A DNA stretch of 64,000 bases, taken from NCBI RefSeq assembly GCF_001908375.1, contig NZ_CP017244.1:2170001-2234000 (forward strand). Direction: 5' to 3'. The notes under the pieces were generated by a model. The model was not told where the DNA came from. It did not search any database and saw only the letters and a list, made by a program, of their open reading frames with translations. Source of the DNA: Rhizobium etli 8C-3. GTDB taxonomy: Bacteria > Pseudomonadota > Alphaproteobacteria > Rhizobiales > Rhizobiaceae. This document shows positions 54,222 through 62,292 of this stretch, one piece after another (positions within the stretch are counted from its first letter, which is position 1; each line of letters opens with the position of its first letter). Position numbers and translations under genes: made by a program.

Positions 54222-56465
54222 TCAGCCGAGACCGGTTGCTTCCTTTACCTTGTTGCGCGATAGCGGCAGATCGACCAGCCGCTTTCCCGTCGCATTGCGG
54301 ATTGCATTGGCGAGCGCTGCACAGGTCGGTCCCTGCGCAGCCTCGCCTGTGCCGAGGAAGGGCTGACCGGGCCGATCGAGAACATGCACCTCGACGCTTT
54401 CTGGGACGCTGCCGAAGCGCAGTATCGGATAACTCGACCAATCAGTGCTGGTAATACGAGTGCGATCGAAGGTGACGGCTTCATAAAGCGTCCAGCTGAT
54501 CGATTGCAGGATGCCGCCCTCCGTCTGGTTGCGGATGCCGTCAGGATTGACGGCCTGACCGGCATCGATAGCACCGACGGCACGCAGCACCTGCACACGG
54601 CCGGTTTCGCGCTCGACCTTGGCTTCCAGTGCGACCGCCAGATAGGCGGCACGGTTCTTGTAACGCGCAAAGGCAAAGCCACGCCCGTGACCGGAAGGAA
54701 CTTCGCTCCTGCCCCAGCCGAATTTCTCCGCAGCAAGCTTCACGACATCGCTGGCACGATGATCTTCCAGATGACGCAGGCGGAATTCGACCGGATCGGC
54801 CTTGGCGGCAATAGCCAGCTCGTCCATGGTGCTTTCGATCGAAAATACATTGGCATAAGCACCAAGGCCGCGTAGCGCCGAAACCCTGAGCGGCATGTCG
54901 GGCAGGAAATGCCACAACACCCGGCGGTTCGGGATCGCATAGACAGGGTCGGCGTTCCGATCGCCGCTGCCATTGGGACTGATGCTGAGCTTCGGCACCT
55001 CCAGGGGCGTCGGCTGTTCCTTGGCGCGCCCGGCAATGAGCGAGCCGGAACTTCCGGGGCGCGTGCTGTGGGTATTGCTCCACACATCATAGGTCCAGTT
55101 GTCGATCCTGCCGTTTGCATCAAGCGACGCCCGGACCTTGCATACCATGCCAGGCCCGTAAGGTTCCCACATATGCTCCTGCTCGCGCATCCACTGGACA
55201 CGCACGGGACGGCCGGGAATTTTCATGGCGATGAGTGCTGCGTCGGCAGCTGCGTCGTCGGCGCCGTTGTGCCCGTAGCAGCCGGACCCTTCCATGTGGA
55301 TGACACGCACCTTCTCCTCCGGCATCGCCAGCATTTGGGCAATCGCACTCCGATCGGGGAAGACTCCTTGCGTGTGCGACCAGATATCAAGGCTGCCGTC
55401 GGCCTTCAGATGCGCGAGCGCACAGGACGGACCGATCGAAGCGTGCATCTGATAGGGGCGCGTGAAGGTTGCCTCGTAGATTGGGCCGTTCGGGAAGCTC
55501 GGATTGCCGGATTCGGCCACGGTGCCGACATCCTTTTCCAGAGCGACGAGAGCGGCGGCCAGATCGGCCTGTTCTGGAAGCGTTGCAGGCTCGTCCCACC
55601 GCGCCGCTTTTTCAACCGCGCGCATGGCCTTGACCGCCTGCCATTCTTTCTCCGCCACCACGGCAAGGAAACTGCCGTCGCGGATCACCGAGATGACGCC
55701 GGGCATGGCGGCAGCGGCCGTGGCGTCGATGTCTTTCAATGTTGCACCATAGCTCGGCGGACGGATCACGCGAGCGTGCACCATTCCTTCCAGGCGCAAG
55801 TCCTGGACATAAGCTGCAGCGCCGGTAACCTTGCCCGGGATGTCGATGCGCTGCACATCACGGCCGATGATGCTCAGTCCATCAGGCTGCTTCAGTTTCG
55901 ATTGCGGCTGGGCTTGGACGTGCAGGAACTGGCCCGATACCAGCTCGCCATAGGTCGCCGAGCTGCCTTGCGGCCCGAAGACGCTTTTCTTTTTCGCCCT
56001 GAGCTGGTCTGGCGGCAGGCTAAAACGGCGCGCTGCCTCGGTGATCAGCAGCTCGCGAACCTGCGCGGCTGCGTTGCGGATCGCAGTACCGCTGTTCTGC
56101 ATCGACTGGCTGCCTGCCGTAAACCCTTCGTCGGGTGTACGCCCGGTGTCAGCGGTCACGAGTGCAATGTCTGCGGGATCGACTTCCAGCTCCTCTGCGG
56201 CAACCTGGATGAGGGCCGTGCGGATCCCCTGTCCAAGTTCCACCTTGCCGGTGAACACGGTGATCGTGCCGTCAGCATCTATTCTTATCCAGCTATCGAG
56301 ATAGCCGTCGTCATCCAGGCTGCCCGGCAATTTCGGCTTTTCAGGCGCCGCAGCCGGCATCCCTTGCGCCAGCGCACCGATGGTGGAGAAGCTGACGATG
56401 AGAGAGCCGGTGCCCGCAAGCAGGCAGCGCCGGCTCATTCGATGTCCGGTGAGAATATCCATCAT
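54222..56465 (-). CDS. Molybdopterin-binding aldehyde/isoquinoline oxidoreductase large subunit
   Basis: The 747-residue precursor has a twin-arginine-type signal (RMSRRCLLAGTGSLIV), so it is exported. The mature protein has xanthine dehydrogenase-family large-subunit motifs (GKVELGQGIRTALIQVAAEE, GRDVQRIDIPGKVTGAAAYV, GSGCYGHNGADDAAADAA) and the catalytic glutamate motif GTGEAAQGP near the end. With the 2Fe-2S subunit and cytochrome c encoded upstream it forms a periplasmic oxidase for aldehydes, N-heterocycles or related compounds. The start overlaps the 2Fe-2S gene (ATGA). The substrate is unknown. Confidence 0.88.
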   Translation of the reverse strand: MMDILTGHRMSRRCLLAGTGSLIVSFSTIGALAQGMPAAAPEKPKLPGSLDDDGYLDSWIRIDADGTITVFTGKVELGQGIRTALIQVAAEELEVDPADIALVTADTGRTPDEGFTAGSQSMQNSGTAIRNAAAQVRELLITEAARRFSLPPDQLRAKKKSVFGPQGSSATYGELVSGQFLHVQAQPQSKLKQPDGLSIIGRDVQRIDIPGKVTGAAAYVQDLRLEGMVHARVIRPPSYGATLKDIDATAAAAMPGVISVIRDGSFLAVVAEKEWQAVKAMRAVEKAARWDEPATLPEQADLAAALVALEKDVGTVAESGNPSFPNGPIYEATFTRPYQMHASIGPSCALAHLKADGSLDIWSHTQGVFPDRSAIAQMLAMPEEKVRVIHMEGSGCYGHNGADDAAADAALIAMKIPGRPVRVQWMREQEHMWEPYGPGMVCKVRASLDANGRIDNWTYDVWSNTHSTRPGSSGSLIAGRAKEQPTPLEVPKLSISPNGSGDRNADPVYAIPNRRVLWHFLPDMPLRVSALRGLGAYANVFSIESTMDELAIAAKADPVEFRLRHLEDHRASDVVKLAAEKFGWGRSEVPSGHGRGFAFARYKNRAAYLAVALEAKVERETGRVQVLRAVGAIDAGQAVNPDGIRNQTEGGILQSISWTLYEAVTFDRTRITSTDWSSYPILRFGSVPESVEVHVLDRPGQPFLGTGEAAQGPTCAALANAIRNATGKRLVDLPLSRNKVKEATGLG

Positions 56466-56956
56466 CCGGCACTCCTTTTGGCGCCCACAAGCCCGGAAGC
56501 TTCCATCAGTTCACCCGCGCGCCTGATGGCGGCAAGGATGCGCATATGCGTGCCGCAGCGACAGAGATTGGTCCGTAACGCCGATCTGATTTCCTCATCG
56601 CTCGGCGTCGCATTCTGCTTCAGAAGCACCGCTGCGCTCATCATCATGCCGGCAATGCAGTAGCCGCATTGGGCCGCCTGTTTCTCGATGAAGGCCGCCT
56701 GCAGCGGTCCGGGCTTTTCGGCTGTTCCAAGCCCTTCCACGGTGACGATTTCCTTGCCTTCGACCACGACGATCGGCGTCACGCACGAAAGTACCGCCTG
56801 GCCGTCGACCATGACGGTGCAGGCGCCGCATTGGCCTAGGCCGCAACCAAATTTTGCGGCGTTGAGTCCAAGATCATTGCGAAGCACGTAAAGTAGTGGC
56901 GTGTCGGGCTCGCTTTCGACCTCGTGGGTCTGTCCATTGACCTTAAGGCTTGTCAT
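56462..56956 (-). CDS. 2Fe-2S subunit of molybdopterin oxidoreductase (IorA-like)
   Basis: The 164-residue protein has the plant-type ferredoxin cysteines KFGCGLGQCGACTV with a fourth cysteine in AVLSC, and the second cluster QCGYC with CRCGTH. It passes electrons from the molybdopterin subunit to the cytochrome c. No signal is present; export with the large subunit through Tat as a complex is usual. ATG overlaps the stop of the cytochrome gene. Confidence 0.92.
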   Translation of the reverse strand: MTSLKVNGQTHEVESEPDTPLLYVLRNDLGLNAAKFGCGLGQCGACTVMVDGQAVLSCVTPIVVVEGKEIVTVEGLGTAEKPGPLQAAFIEKQAAQCGYCIAGMMMSAAVLLKQNATPSDEEIRSALRTNLCRCGTHMRILAAIRRAGELMEASGLVGAKRSAG

Positions 56957-58350
56957 CTCGGCTCCTTCGCGCCGACATTGGAGGGCGCTCGTTCAATTCC
57001 GTCCGAGGGGCGGACGGCGACAAAATATTCACCGGAGCGTGTGCGGTTGACCCGTTCCAGCAGATCGGGCCAAGGACCGCGCGTCGTAAAGCGCTGCCGC
57101 ATGAAATCGAGCAGGTCGGCGATCTGCTGGTCGTTCAGTGCCCCGGCAAAACCCGGCATCACGGCACTTGGCTCACCGTCGGCAGGTGGCAGGCCGAAAA
57201 GCACGACATTGACGATGTTTTGCGGATTGGGCGCGTTGACGGCGGTGCTGAGATTGAAATTCAGCCCCCCGAAGGGCGCAGCGCGACCGGACTCATGACA
57301 GGTCGCACAAGCCGCACCATAGATGGCTGCACCCGGGTGAGCGGTAAGTTCGGCCGACGCCTTGTTCTCGTCAATCGCCGCCGTCACCACGCCATCCTGC
57401 TCGGGAAGGAACTGCTTTTTCAGCTTTTCGGCCCATTGAAGGCGTTCGGCAGACGGTTCGCCCATGATCGAGGCGACATAGGCAGCGATGGCGTTGATAT
57501 CGCTGTCGGGAAGGACCCCGAGATTGCCGGTGACCTCAGCCATCGGACCGCGCGAGACGCCGTGGAAGACATGGTAGCCATGACGCAGATAGAACGCGAG
57601 CGACTCCTTGTCCCACGGGATCGGCGAGGGGTTTTGCGCATTGATCGCATAAGCCTGCCAGCCTTCCGCCTCGCCGCCGCCGAAGTGCTTGCCGCGCTCC
57701 TCGGCACCAAAGGCGTTGCGAGGCGTGTGGCAAGCCCCGCAGTGACCGAGGCCTTCGGCAAGATAGGCACCGCGGTTCCATTCCTCGCTTTTGTTCGGAT
57801 CAGGCGCGAAAGCGCCCTGGTCGAAGAAGACCAGTTTCCAGGCGGCAAGAATGGGGCGGACATGCAGGAGGTACGGCAGCTCGTTTCGGGGCGAACTCGC
57901 CCTGACGGGCGTGCGCGTCATCAAGAAGGCATAGAGGGCCTTGTTGTCCTCGTCGGTGACGCGGGTGAAATGATCATAGGGAAATGCCGGATAAAGATGA
58001 TCGCCTTTTCGGTCTACTCCTTCACGCATGGCCCGCTTGAAGGCAGCCTCGCTCCAGCGCCCGATACCGGTTTCATCGTCCGGTGTGATGTTCGTCGAAT
58101 AAATGGTACCGAAAGGTGTCGGCAGTTTGAGGCCCCCCGAAAAGGCCTGCTTTCCCGGGACCGTATGACAGGCAATGCAGTTTCCAACCGCTGCGAGGCT
58201 GGCTCCCTTGGCGATCAATGCGTTATCGAAAGGCCCGGCCTGCGAGGCATTTCGGGCCTCGATTTCGGGGCGCCAGGCAAGAAAAAAGAATGCGAGACCG
58301 AAAACGATGAAGAGGGTGAGGATCGTCGACAGCAGTCTGATGGCTCGCAT
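56953..58350 (-). CDS. Membrane-anchored tri-heme cytochrome c subunit
   Basis: The 465-residue precursor has an N-terminal membrane segment (LLSTILTLFIVFGLAFFFL) and three CxxCH heme sites: NCIACHT (about 58-62), HCGACHTPRN and ACATCHESGR. This matches cytochrome subunits of periplasmic dehydrogenases such as the gluconate or aldehyde type. It would pass electrons to the respiratory chain. It leads the operon, with GGGAGGG before ATG. Confidence 0.93.
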   Translation of the reverse strand: MRAIRLLSTILTLFIVFGLAFFFLAWRPEIEARNASQAGPFDNALIAKGASLAAVGNCIACHTVPGKQAFSGGLKLPTPFGTIYSTNITPDDETGIGRWSEAAFKRAMREGVDRKGDHLYPAFPYDHFTRVTDEDNKALYAFLMTRTPVRASSPRNELPYLLHVRPILAAWKLVFFDQGAFAPDPNKSEEWNRGAYLAEGLGHCGACHTPRNAFGAEERGKHFGGGEAEGWQAYAINAQNPSPIPWDKESLAFYLRHGYHVFHGVSRGPMAEVTGNLGVLPDSDINAIAAYVASIMGEPSAERLQWAEKLKKQFLPEQDGVVTAAIDENKASAELTAHPGAAIYGAACATCHESGRAAPFGGLNFNLSTAVNAPNPQNIVNVVLFGLPPADGEPSAVMPGFAGALNDQQIADLLDFMRQRFTTRGPWPDLLERVNRTRSGEYFVAVRPSDGIERAPSNVGAKEPR

Positions 58351-58439
58351 TGCCGATATGACCCTCCCAGGAGTGCAGACCGAACCGCATAAAACGCAAG
58401 GGATCAGGACTTTGTTCCCGGATCAGGTGTTGGTATCGC

Positions 58440-58694
58440 TTAAGGCTTGGCGATGGTTGAGCGCTCCTGAACGATCCGAGCCCGGTCTTTGTCGCTCTCG
58501 CGCATAAGGCGACCGGTGACGCGCAGCATCGCGATGAGGTCGGTTCCGTCGATGGACGCCTTTGTCATTTGGAGCTGTTCGAACTCGGCCGCCGCCTGCT
58601 GCCAGTTTTCGGTCTCGCGCCCAAAGGGGCATCCTTCCTCCTCCCAAATGGCGTATGCGCGCTGGCTGATCCAATCGTCCTTGTTGTAAACCAT
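58440..58694 (-). CDS. DUF2934 protein
   Basis: From ATG at 58694 (MVYNKDDWISQRAYAIWEEE) the protein has 84 residues with the DUF2934 core. It is upstream of the cytochrome operon on the same strand and relates to the DUF2934 protein at 53916-54158. No function is known; the family is often stress-associated. The ribosome-binding site is weak (GGTTGGG). Confidence 0.75.
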   Translation of the reverse strand: MVYNKDDWISQRAYAIWEEEGCPFGRETENWQQAAAEFEQLQMTKASIDGTDLIAMLRVTGRLMRESDKDRARIVQERSTIAKP

Positions 58695-58805
58695 GATACC
58701 CAACCAAAAATGGAGAAAAATGTTCGTCTTGAGGTTGTCAGATTTCGTTTACGGAGTTGTTACTTCCGCAAGCGTCTGCGGTGATCGCGCCGCAACAGCA
58801 GTGCG

Positions 58806-59225
58806 TCAGATAGTGCTGTTGCCTGCCTCGATTGACCGCTCGGCGAGCTCGATGAGGATGCCGTCGGGATCGCGCAGAAAAGCGACCTTGTGCAGAACCT
58901 CGGAATTGTAAGCAAGGCGCGGGCGCTCCTTCACTTCAACCCCGGCGGCTTCGAGCCTTGCGAAGGTTTCAGCGACGCTGGCGAACAGGAACGTGAGATG
59001 GCGAAGACCGGCAGTACCCTCGGGAACGTCGCTTGCCCGCACTGCCCCGCCTGCAGGCGCAAAGACTTCCAGCATACCGCCTCCGGCATCGAGAAAAGCA
59101 ACCTGCGAGCCATCCGGCATCGCCTTGCGCAGATGCAGCCGAAGGCCAAGCAGGCCGCAATAAAAGGCAACGGCGCGGTCCATGTCGCTGACAGTCATGC
59201 CGATATGTTCAAAGGATTTCAGCAT
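58806..59225 (-). CDS. Glyoxalase/VOC-family protein
   Basis: The 139-residue protein has the VOC opening FEHIGMTVSDMDRAVAFYCG and the closing VAFLRDPDGILIELAE, with metal-ligand candidates H (FEHIG), H (GLRHLTF) and E (LIELAE). It may be a lactoylglutathione lyase-like or dioxygenase-type enzyme. GGGAGGA precedes ATG at 59225; a longer open frame upstream is not protein-like. Confidence 0.87.
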   Translation of the reverse strand: MLKSFEHIGMTVSDMDRAVAFYCGLLGLRLHLRKAMPDGSQVAFLDAGGGMLEVFAPAGGAVRASDVPEGTAGLRHLTFLFASVAETFARLEAAGVEVKERPRLAYNSEVLHKVAFLRDPDGILIELAERSIEAGNSTI

Positions 59226-59394
59226 TGAAAATTCCTCCCGCCGACAATGCTCGAACTGACTGCGGTCGCTTGCCGTCGTCAAGTCGAAATCGTGTGATGG
59301 CAATCGACAAGACCTGGCTTGCGGTCGATGAAATGGGGCGCTATCTGGTTGGAAAGGCCACGACTTAAGACCATCGAAAGCCGGGAGGCAGGGC

Positions 59395-60039
59395 ATGCGC
59401 AAAGCGATCATCGTTTGGGGCGGCTGGCAGGGCCACGAACCTGAAGCATGCGCAGCCACCGTCGGAGAACTTTTGCGCGAGGACGGCTTTTCGGTGGATA
59501 TTACCGGCGATCTCGACATCTTCGGCTCGCCGGTAATTGCCAATGCCGATCTTCTCGTTCCGATCATCACCGGGGAGCAGTTGGAAAAGGCGCATGCCAA
59601 CGCGCTGGTCACGGCTGTTCGTGACGGTCTTGGCCTCGGCGGCCACCACGGTGCACTCGCGACATCCTTCAAGGAAAGTGCTCCGTTCCGCTATGTTTGC
59701 GGCGTCACCTGGGTCTCTCATCCTGGCAACATCATCGACTTCCGTGTGAACGTCAGCCGACAAAACGATCCGCTGATGCAAGGCATTCCGGACTTCGACT
59801 ACCACTCGGAGCAGTATTACCTGCACTACGATCCGTCCGTTGAAATTCTGGCGACCACCACGTTCACCGGCGAATATGACGAGGCGGCCCGCAATGTCAT
59901 CATGCCGGTGGTCTTCAAGCGGCACTTTGGCGCGGGCCGCGTCTTTTATTCGGCACTCGGCCATGTCGCAGCCGAATTCGACCATCCCTACATGCGACTT
60001 ATTCTTCGCCGCGGTCTTGCCTGGGCTGCACGCCGCTAA
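59395..60039 (+). CDS. ThuA-like protein
   Basis: The 214-residue protein has the ThuA-like type-1 glutamine amidotransferase fold: RKAIIVWGGWQGHEPEACAA at the start, GLGLGGHHGALATSF in the middle and GRVFYSALGHVAAEF near the end. ThuA of Sinorhizobium takes part in trehalose use by converting ketotrehalose. Without ThuB or a trehalose importer nearby the substrate here is open. GGGAGG precedes ATG. Confidence 0.87.
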   Translation: MRKAIIVWGGWQGHEPEACAATVGELLREDGFSVDITGDLDIFGSPVIANADLLVPIITGEQLEKAHANALVTAVRDGLGLGGHHGALATSFKESAPFRYVCGVTWVSHPGNIIDFRVNVSRQNDPLMQGIPDFDYHSEQYYLHYDPSVEILATTTFTGEYDEAARNVIMPVVFKRHFGAGRVFYSALGHVAAEFDHPYMRLILRRGLAWAARR

Positions 60040-60065
60040 TGCAGCGCAGTGCGGCGCCGTATCGG

Positions 60066-60698
60066 TCAGCTCTGAACGATATGCTGCCTCACCAGTCGCT
60101 TGAGCTCTTCTGCATCCTTGAGCTGAATGGCTTCGATCATCAAGTGATGTTCGCAGCCGGACTGTTCGATGCGGGCGCGCGTTCGCCATTGAGCGACGGG
60201 CGCTGACGGGGTTCGCTGGCGAATTTCGGTAATGAGGTCGACCAGTTCCTGATTGCCGCCAAGAACCAGAAGTTGCCTGTGAAAGGCCAGATTGGCTTCG
60301 TAAAGGTCCAGCATCGTACCATCAAGGACCATGCGGTCGAAATGGATCGCCAGCTTCCGCAGGATATCGAGATCGTCGGCAGAGGCATTTTCCACGATCG
60401 TATCGGCAATCGCCGTCTCAAGAATGATGCGGATTTCGCTGACCTCCCTGGCACGGCGGCCGTCGGGCGCGTAGACGTGGTAGCCGCGATTGGGGACATG
60501 CTCGACCAGCCGCTTCTGGGCAAGGCGATCGAGCGCACGGCGTACTTCCGGGCGGGTGCAGTTGTAGCGTCGTTCAAGATCGATCTGCTTCAGCCATGTG
60601 CCAGGTAGAAGCACGCCCGCCAGGATATCCTGGAGGACAAGGTCGGTCACGTCCTTCGAATTTTCGATCTCCGGCTGCCCCATCGAAACGTCTGCCAT
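60066..60698 (-). CDS. GntR-family regulator (FCD subgroup)
   Basis: The 210-residue protein has a winged helix (DLVLQDILAGVLLPGTWLKQ, then RYNCTRPEVRRALDRLAQKR) and an FCD ligand domain (NLAFHRQLLVLGGNQELV, HHLMIEAIQLKDAEELKRL). It is divergent from the M20/M28 genes and is their probable regulator through the palindrome at 60817. AGGGAG precedes ATG. Confidence 0.86.
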   Translation of the reverse strand: MADVSMGQPEIENSKDVTDLVLQDILAGVLLPGTWLKQIDLERRYNCTRPEVRRALDRLAQKRLVEHVPNRGYHVYAPDGRRAREVSEIRIILETAIADTIVENASADDLDILRKLAIHFDRMVLDGTMLDLYEANLAFHRQLLVLGGNQELVDLITEIRQRTPSAPVAQWRTRARIEQSGCEHHLMIEAIQLKDAEELKRLVRQHIVQS

Positions 60699-60792
60699 TC
60701 AAGACTCCCTTTTCGAAACGGATATCACGGCACCGACAGTTTCTGTAGGCGGCCCGATTCCGGCCTGTCTAAAATTTATTCATGCCTGCGGA

Positions 60793-60832
60793 TTGCGCAA
60801 AAGTTTTTTGTAGCCTAAATTGGCGCCAATTT
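60793..60832 (+). promoter_or_regulatory. Promoter and perfect palindromic operator of the M20/M28 operon
   Basis: TTGCGC (60793-60798) and TAAATT (60816-60821), 17 bases apart, form a promoter. The 16-base perfect palindrome AAATTGGCGCCAATTT (60817-60832) overlaps the -10. It is a likely operator for the divergent GntR protein. A TTG start for the M20 gene at 60820 would lie inside it, so the ATG at 60868 is the likelier start. Confidence 0.6.
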
Positions 60833-60867
60833 TGGATACTAAGCGAAAAGAAGCCCTTTTGAAAGCC

Positions 60868-62292
60868 ATGAAAAACTCAGACAGCGTGTGGGACATCGTC
60901 GAAGGCAAGCGCGAAATCTTCTTTGCGCTCAGCGATCTGATCTGGGATCTGCCGGAAACGAACTATCAGGAGTATCGATCGGCAGACGAACATGCGCGGC
61001 TCCTGCAACAGGAAGGCTTTCGCGTCGAACGCGGCCTTGCCGGCCTGCCGACAGCGGTCATGGGAGAGGCCGGCGAGGGCGGACCGGTCATTGCAATTCT
61101 CGGCGAGTTCGATGCGCTGCCGGGCCTCAGCCAGGTTGCAGGCCTTGCCGAAGAGCGCGAAGCGGTCGCCGGCGGCAATGGCCATGGTTGCGGTCACAAT
61201 CTTCTGGGTGCCGGCTCGATGCTCGCGGCCGCCGCGGTCAAGGATTTCCTTGCACAGAACGGTCTGAAAGGACGCGTGCGCTATTATGGCTGCCCGGCCG
61301 AAGAAGGCGGCTCCTCCAAGGGCTTTATGGTGCGCGCCGGCGTCTTCGATGACGTCGATGTCGCCATTTCGTGGCATCCGGCTGCCTTTGCCGGCGTCAA
61401 CAATCCGATCTCGCTTGCCTGCAACGAACTCAACTTCCATTTCACAGGCCGCGCCTCGCATGCCTCCGCGACACCGCACCTTGGCCGCAGTGCGCTCGAT
61501 GCCGTCGAGCTGATGAATGTCGGCGTCAATTACATGCGAGAGCATATGCCATCGACAGCCCGCATTCATTACGCCGTTACCGATACCGGAGGTGCTGCCC
61601 CGAACGTCGTCCAGGCCCGCGCGACTGTTCGTTATCTCATCCGCGCCCGCACTCTGCCCGAACTTTTGTCGCTTGTCGCACGCGTCAAGAAAGTCGCCGA
61701 GGGGGCGGCGCTGATGACCGAGACGTCGGTCCGCAGCGAGATCCTCAGCGGCGACGCGAACCTGATCGGCAATACCCCCCTGGAGGAACGCATGTTTGCC
61801 CATCTCCAGCGTCTCGGCCCTCCGGTCTTCGACGAAAGTGACCGGCAGACCGCCCGCACGTTCCAGCAGACGATGAGCGCGGAGGATATTGCTGCTTCCT
61901 ATAATCGCTTCGGCTTGAAAGCCAATAAGGATCAACCGCTTTGCGAGGAGATCGTGCCGCTTTATTCCGGAGACGGCTCGATTGTCGGCTCGACCGATGT
62001 CGGCAGCGTGAGCTGGGTCGTTCCGACCGTGCAGATGCGCGGCGCGACCTATGCGATCGGGACACCCGGCCATTCCTGGCAGCTGGTTGCGCAGGGCAAG
62101 CTTCCGGCTGCCCATAAGGGCACCGAACATGCAGCAAAGGTGATGGCAAGCACGGCCGTTGATCTGATCTTGGACCCCTCGCTCATCGATGCCGCCAAGG
62201 CCGATCTCAAAGCCCGCCTCGACGGGACACCCTTCGTCAATCCCATCCCGGATGACGTTGAGCCGCCGCTGCCGGAAAAACGACATGGCTGA
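60868..62292 (+). CDS. M20-family amidohydrolase (AbgB-like)
   Basis: From ATG at 60868 (MKNSDSVWDIVEGKREI) the protein has 474 residues. It has the metal-ligand motifs EFDALPG, GHGCGHNLLG and PAEEGGSSKG, and the dimerisation-domain segment FTGRASHASATPHLGRSALD, as in p-aminobenzoyl-glutamate hydrolase AbgB. It removes amide-linked groups in the cytoplasm. It overlaps the following M28 gene by 8 bases, so the two peptidase-like enzymes act together, probably on an imported peptide or amide conjugate. Confidence 0.9.
   Translation: MKNSDSVWDIVEGKREIFFALSDLIWDLPETNYQEYRSADEHARLLQQEGFRVERGLAGLPTAVMGEAGEGGPVIAILGEFDALPGLSQVAGLAEEREAVAGGNGHGCGHNLLGAGSMLAAAAVKDFLAQNGLKGRVRYYGCPAEEGGSSKGFMVRAGVFDDVDVAISWHPAAFAGVNNPISLACNELNFHFTGRASHASATPHLGRSALDAVELMNVGVNYMREHMPSTARIHYAVTDTGGAAPNVVQARATVRYLIRARTLPELLSLVARVKKVAEGAALMTETSVRSEILSGDANLIGNTPLEERMFAHLQRLGPPVFDESDRQTARTFQQTMSAEDIAASYNRFGLKANKDQPLCEEIVPLYSGDGSIVGSTDVGSVSWVVPTVQMRGATYAIGTPGHSWQLVAQGKLPAAHKGTEHAAKVMASTAVDLILDPSLIDAAKADLKARLDGTPFVNPIPDDVEPPLPEKRHG

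Noticed and set aside
59297..59368. Short frame MAIDKTWLAVDEMGRYLVG before the ThuA-like gene
   Set aside because: Only 23 codons, no clear ribosome-binding site; could be a remnant, but support is too thin.
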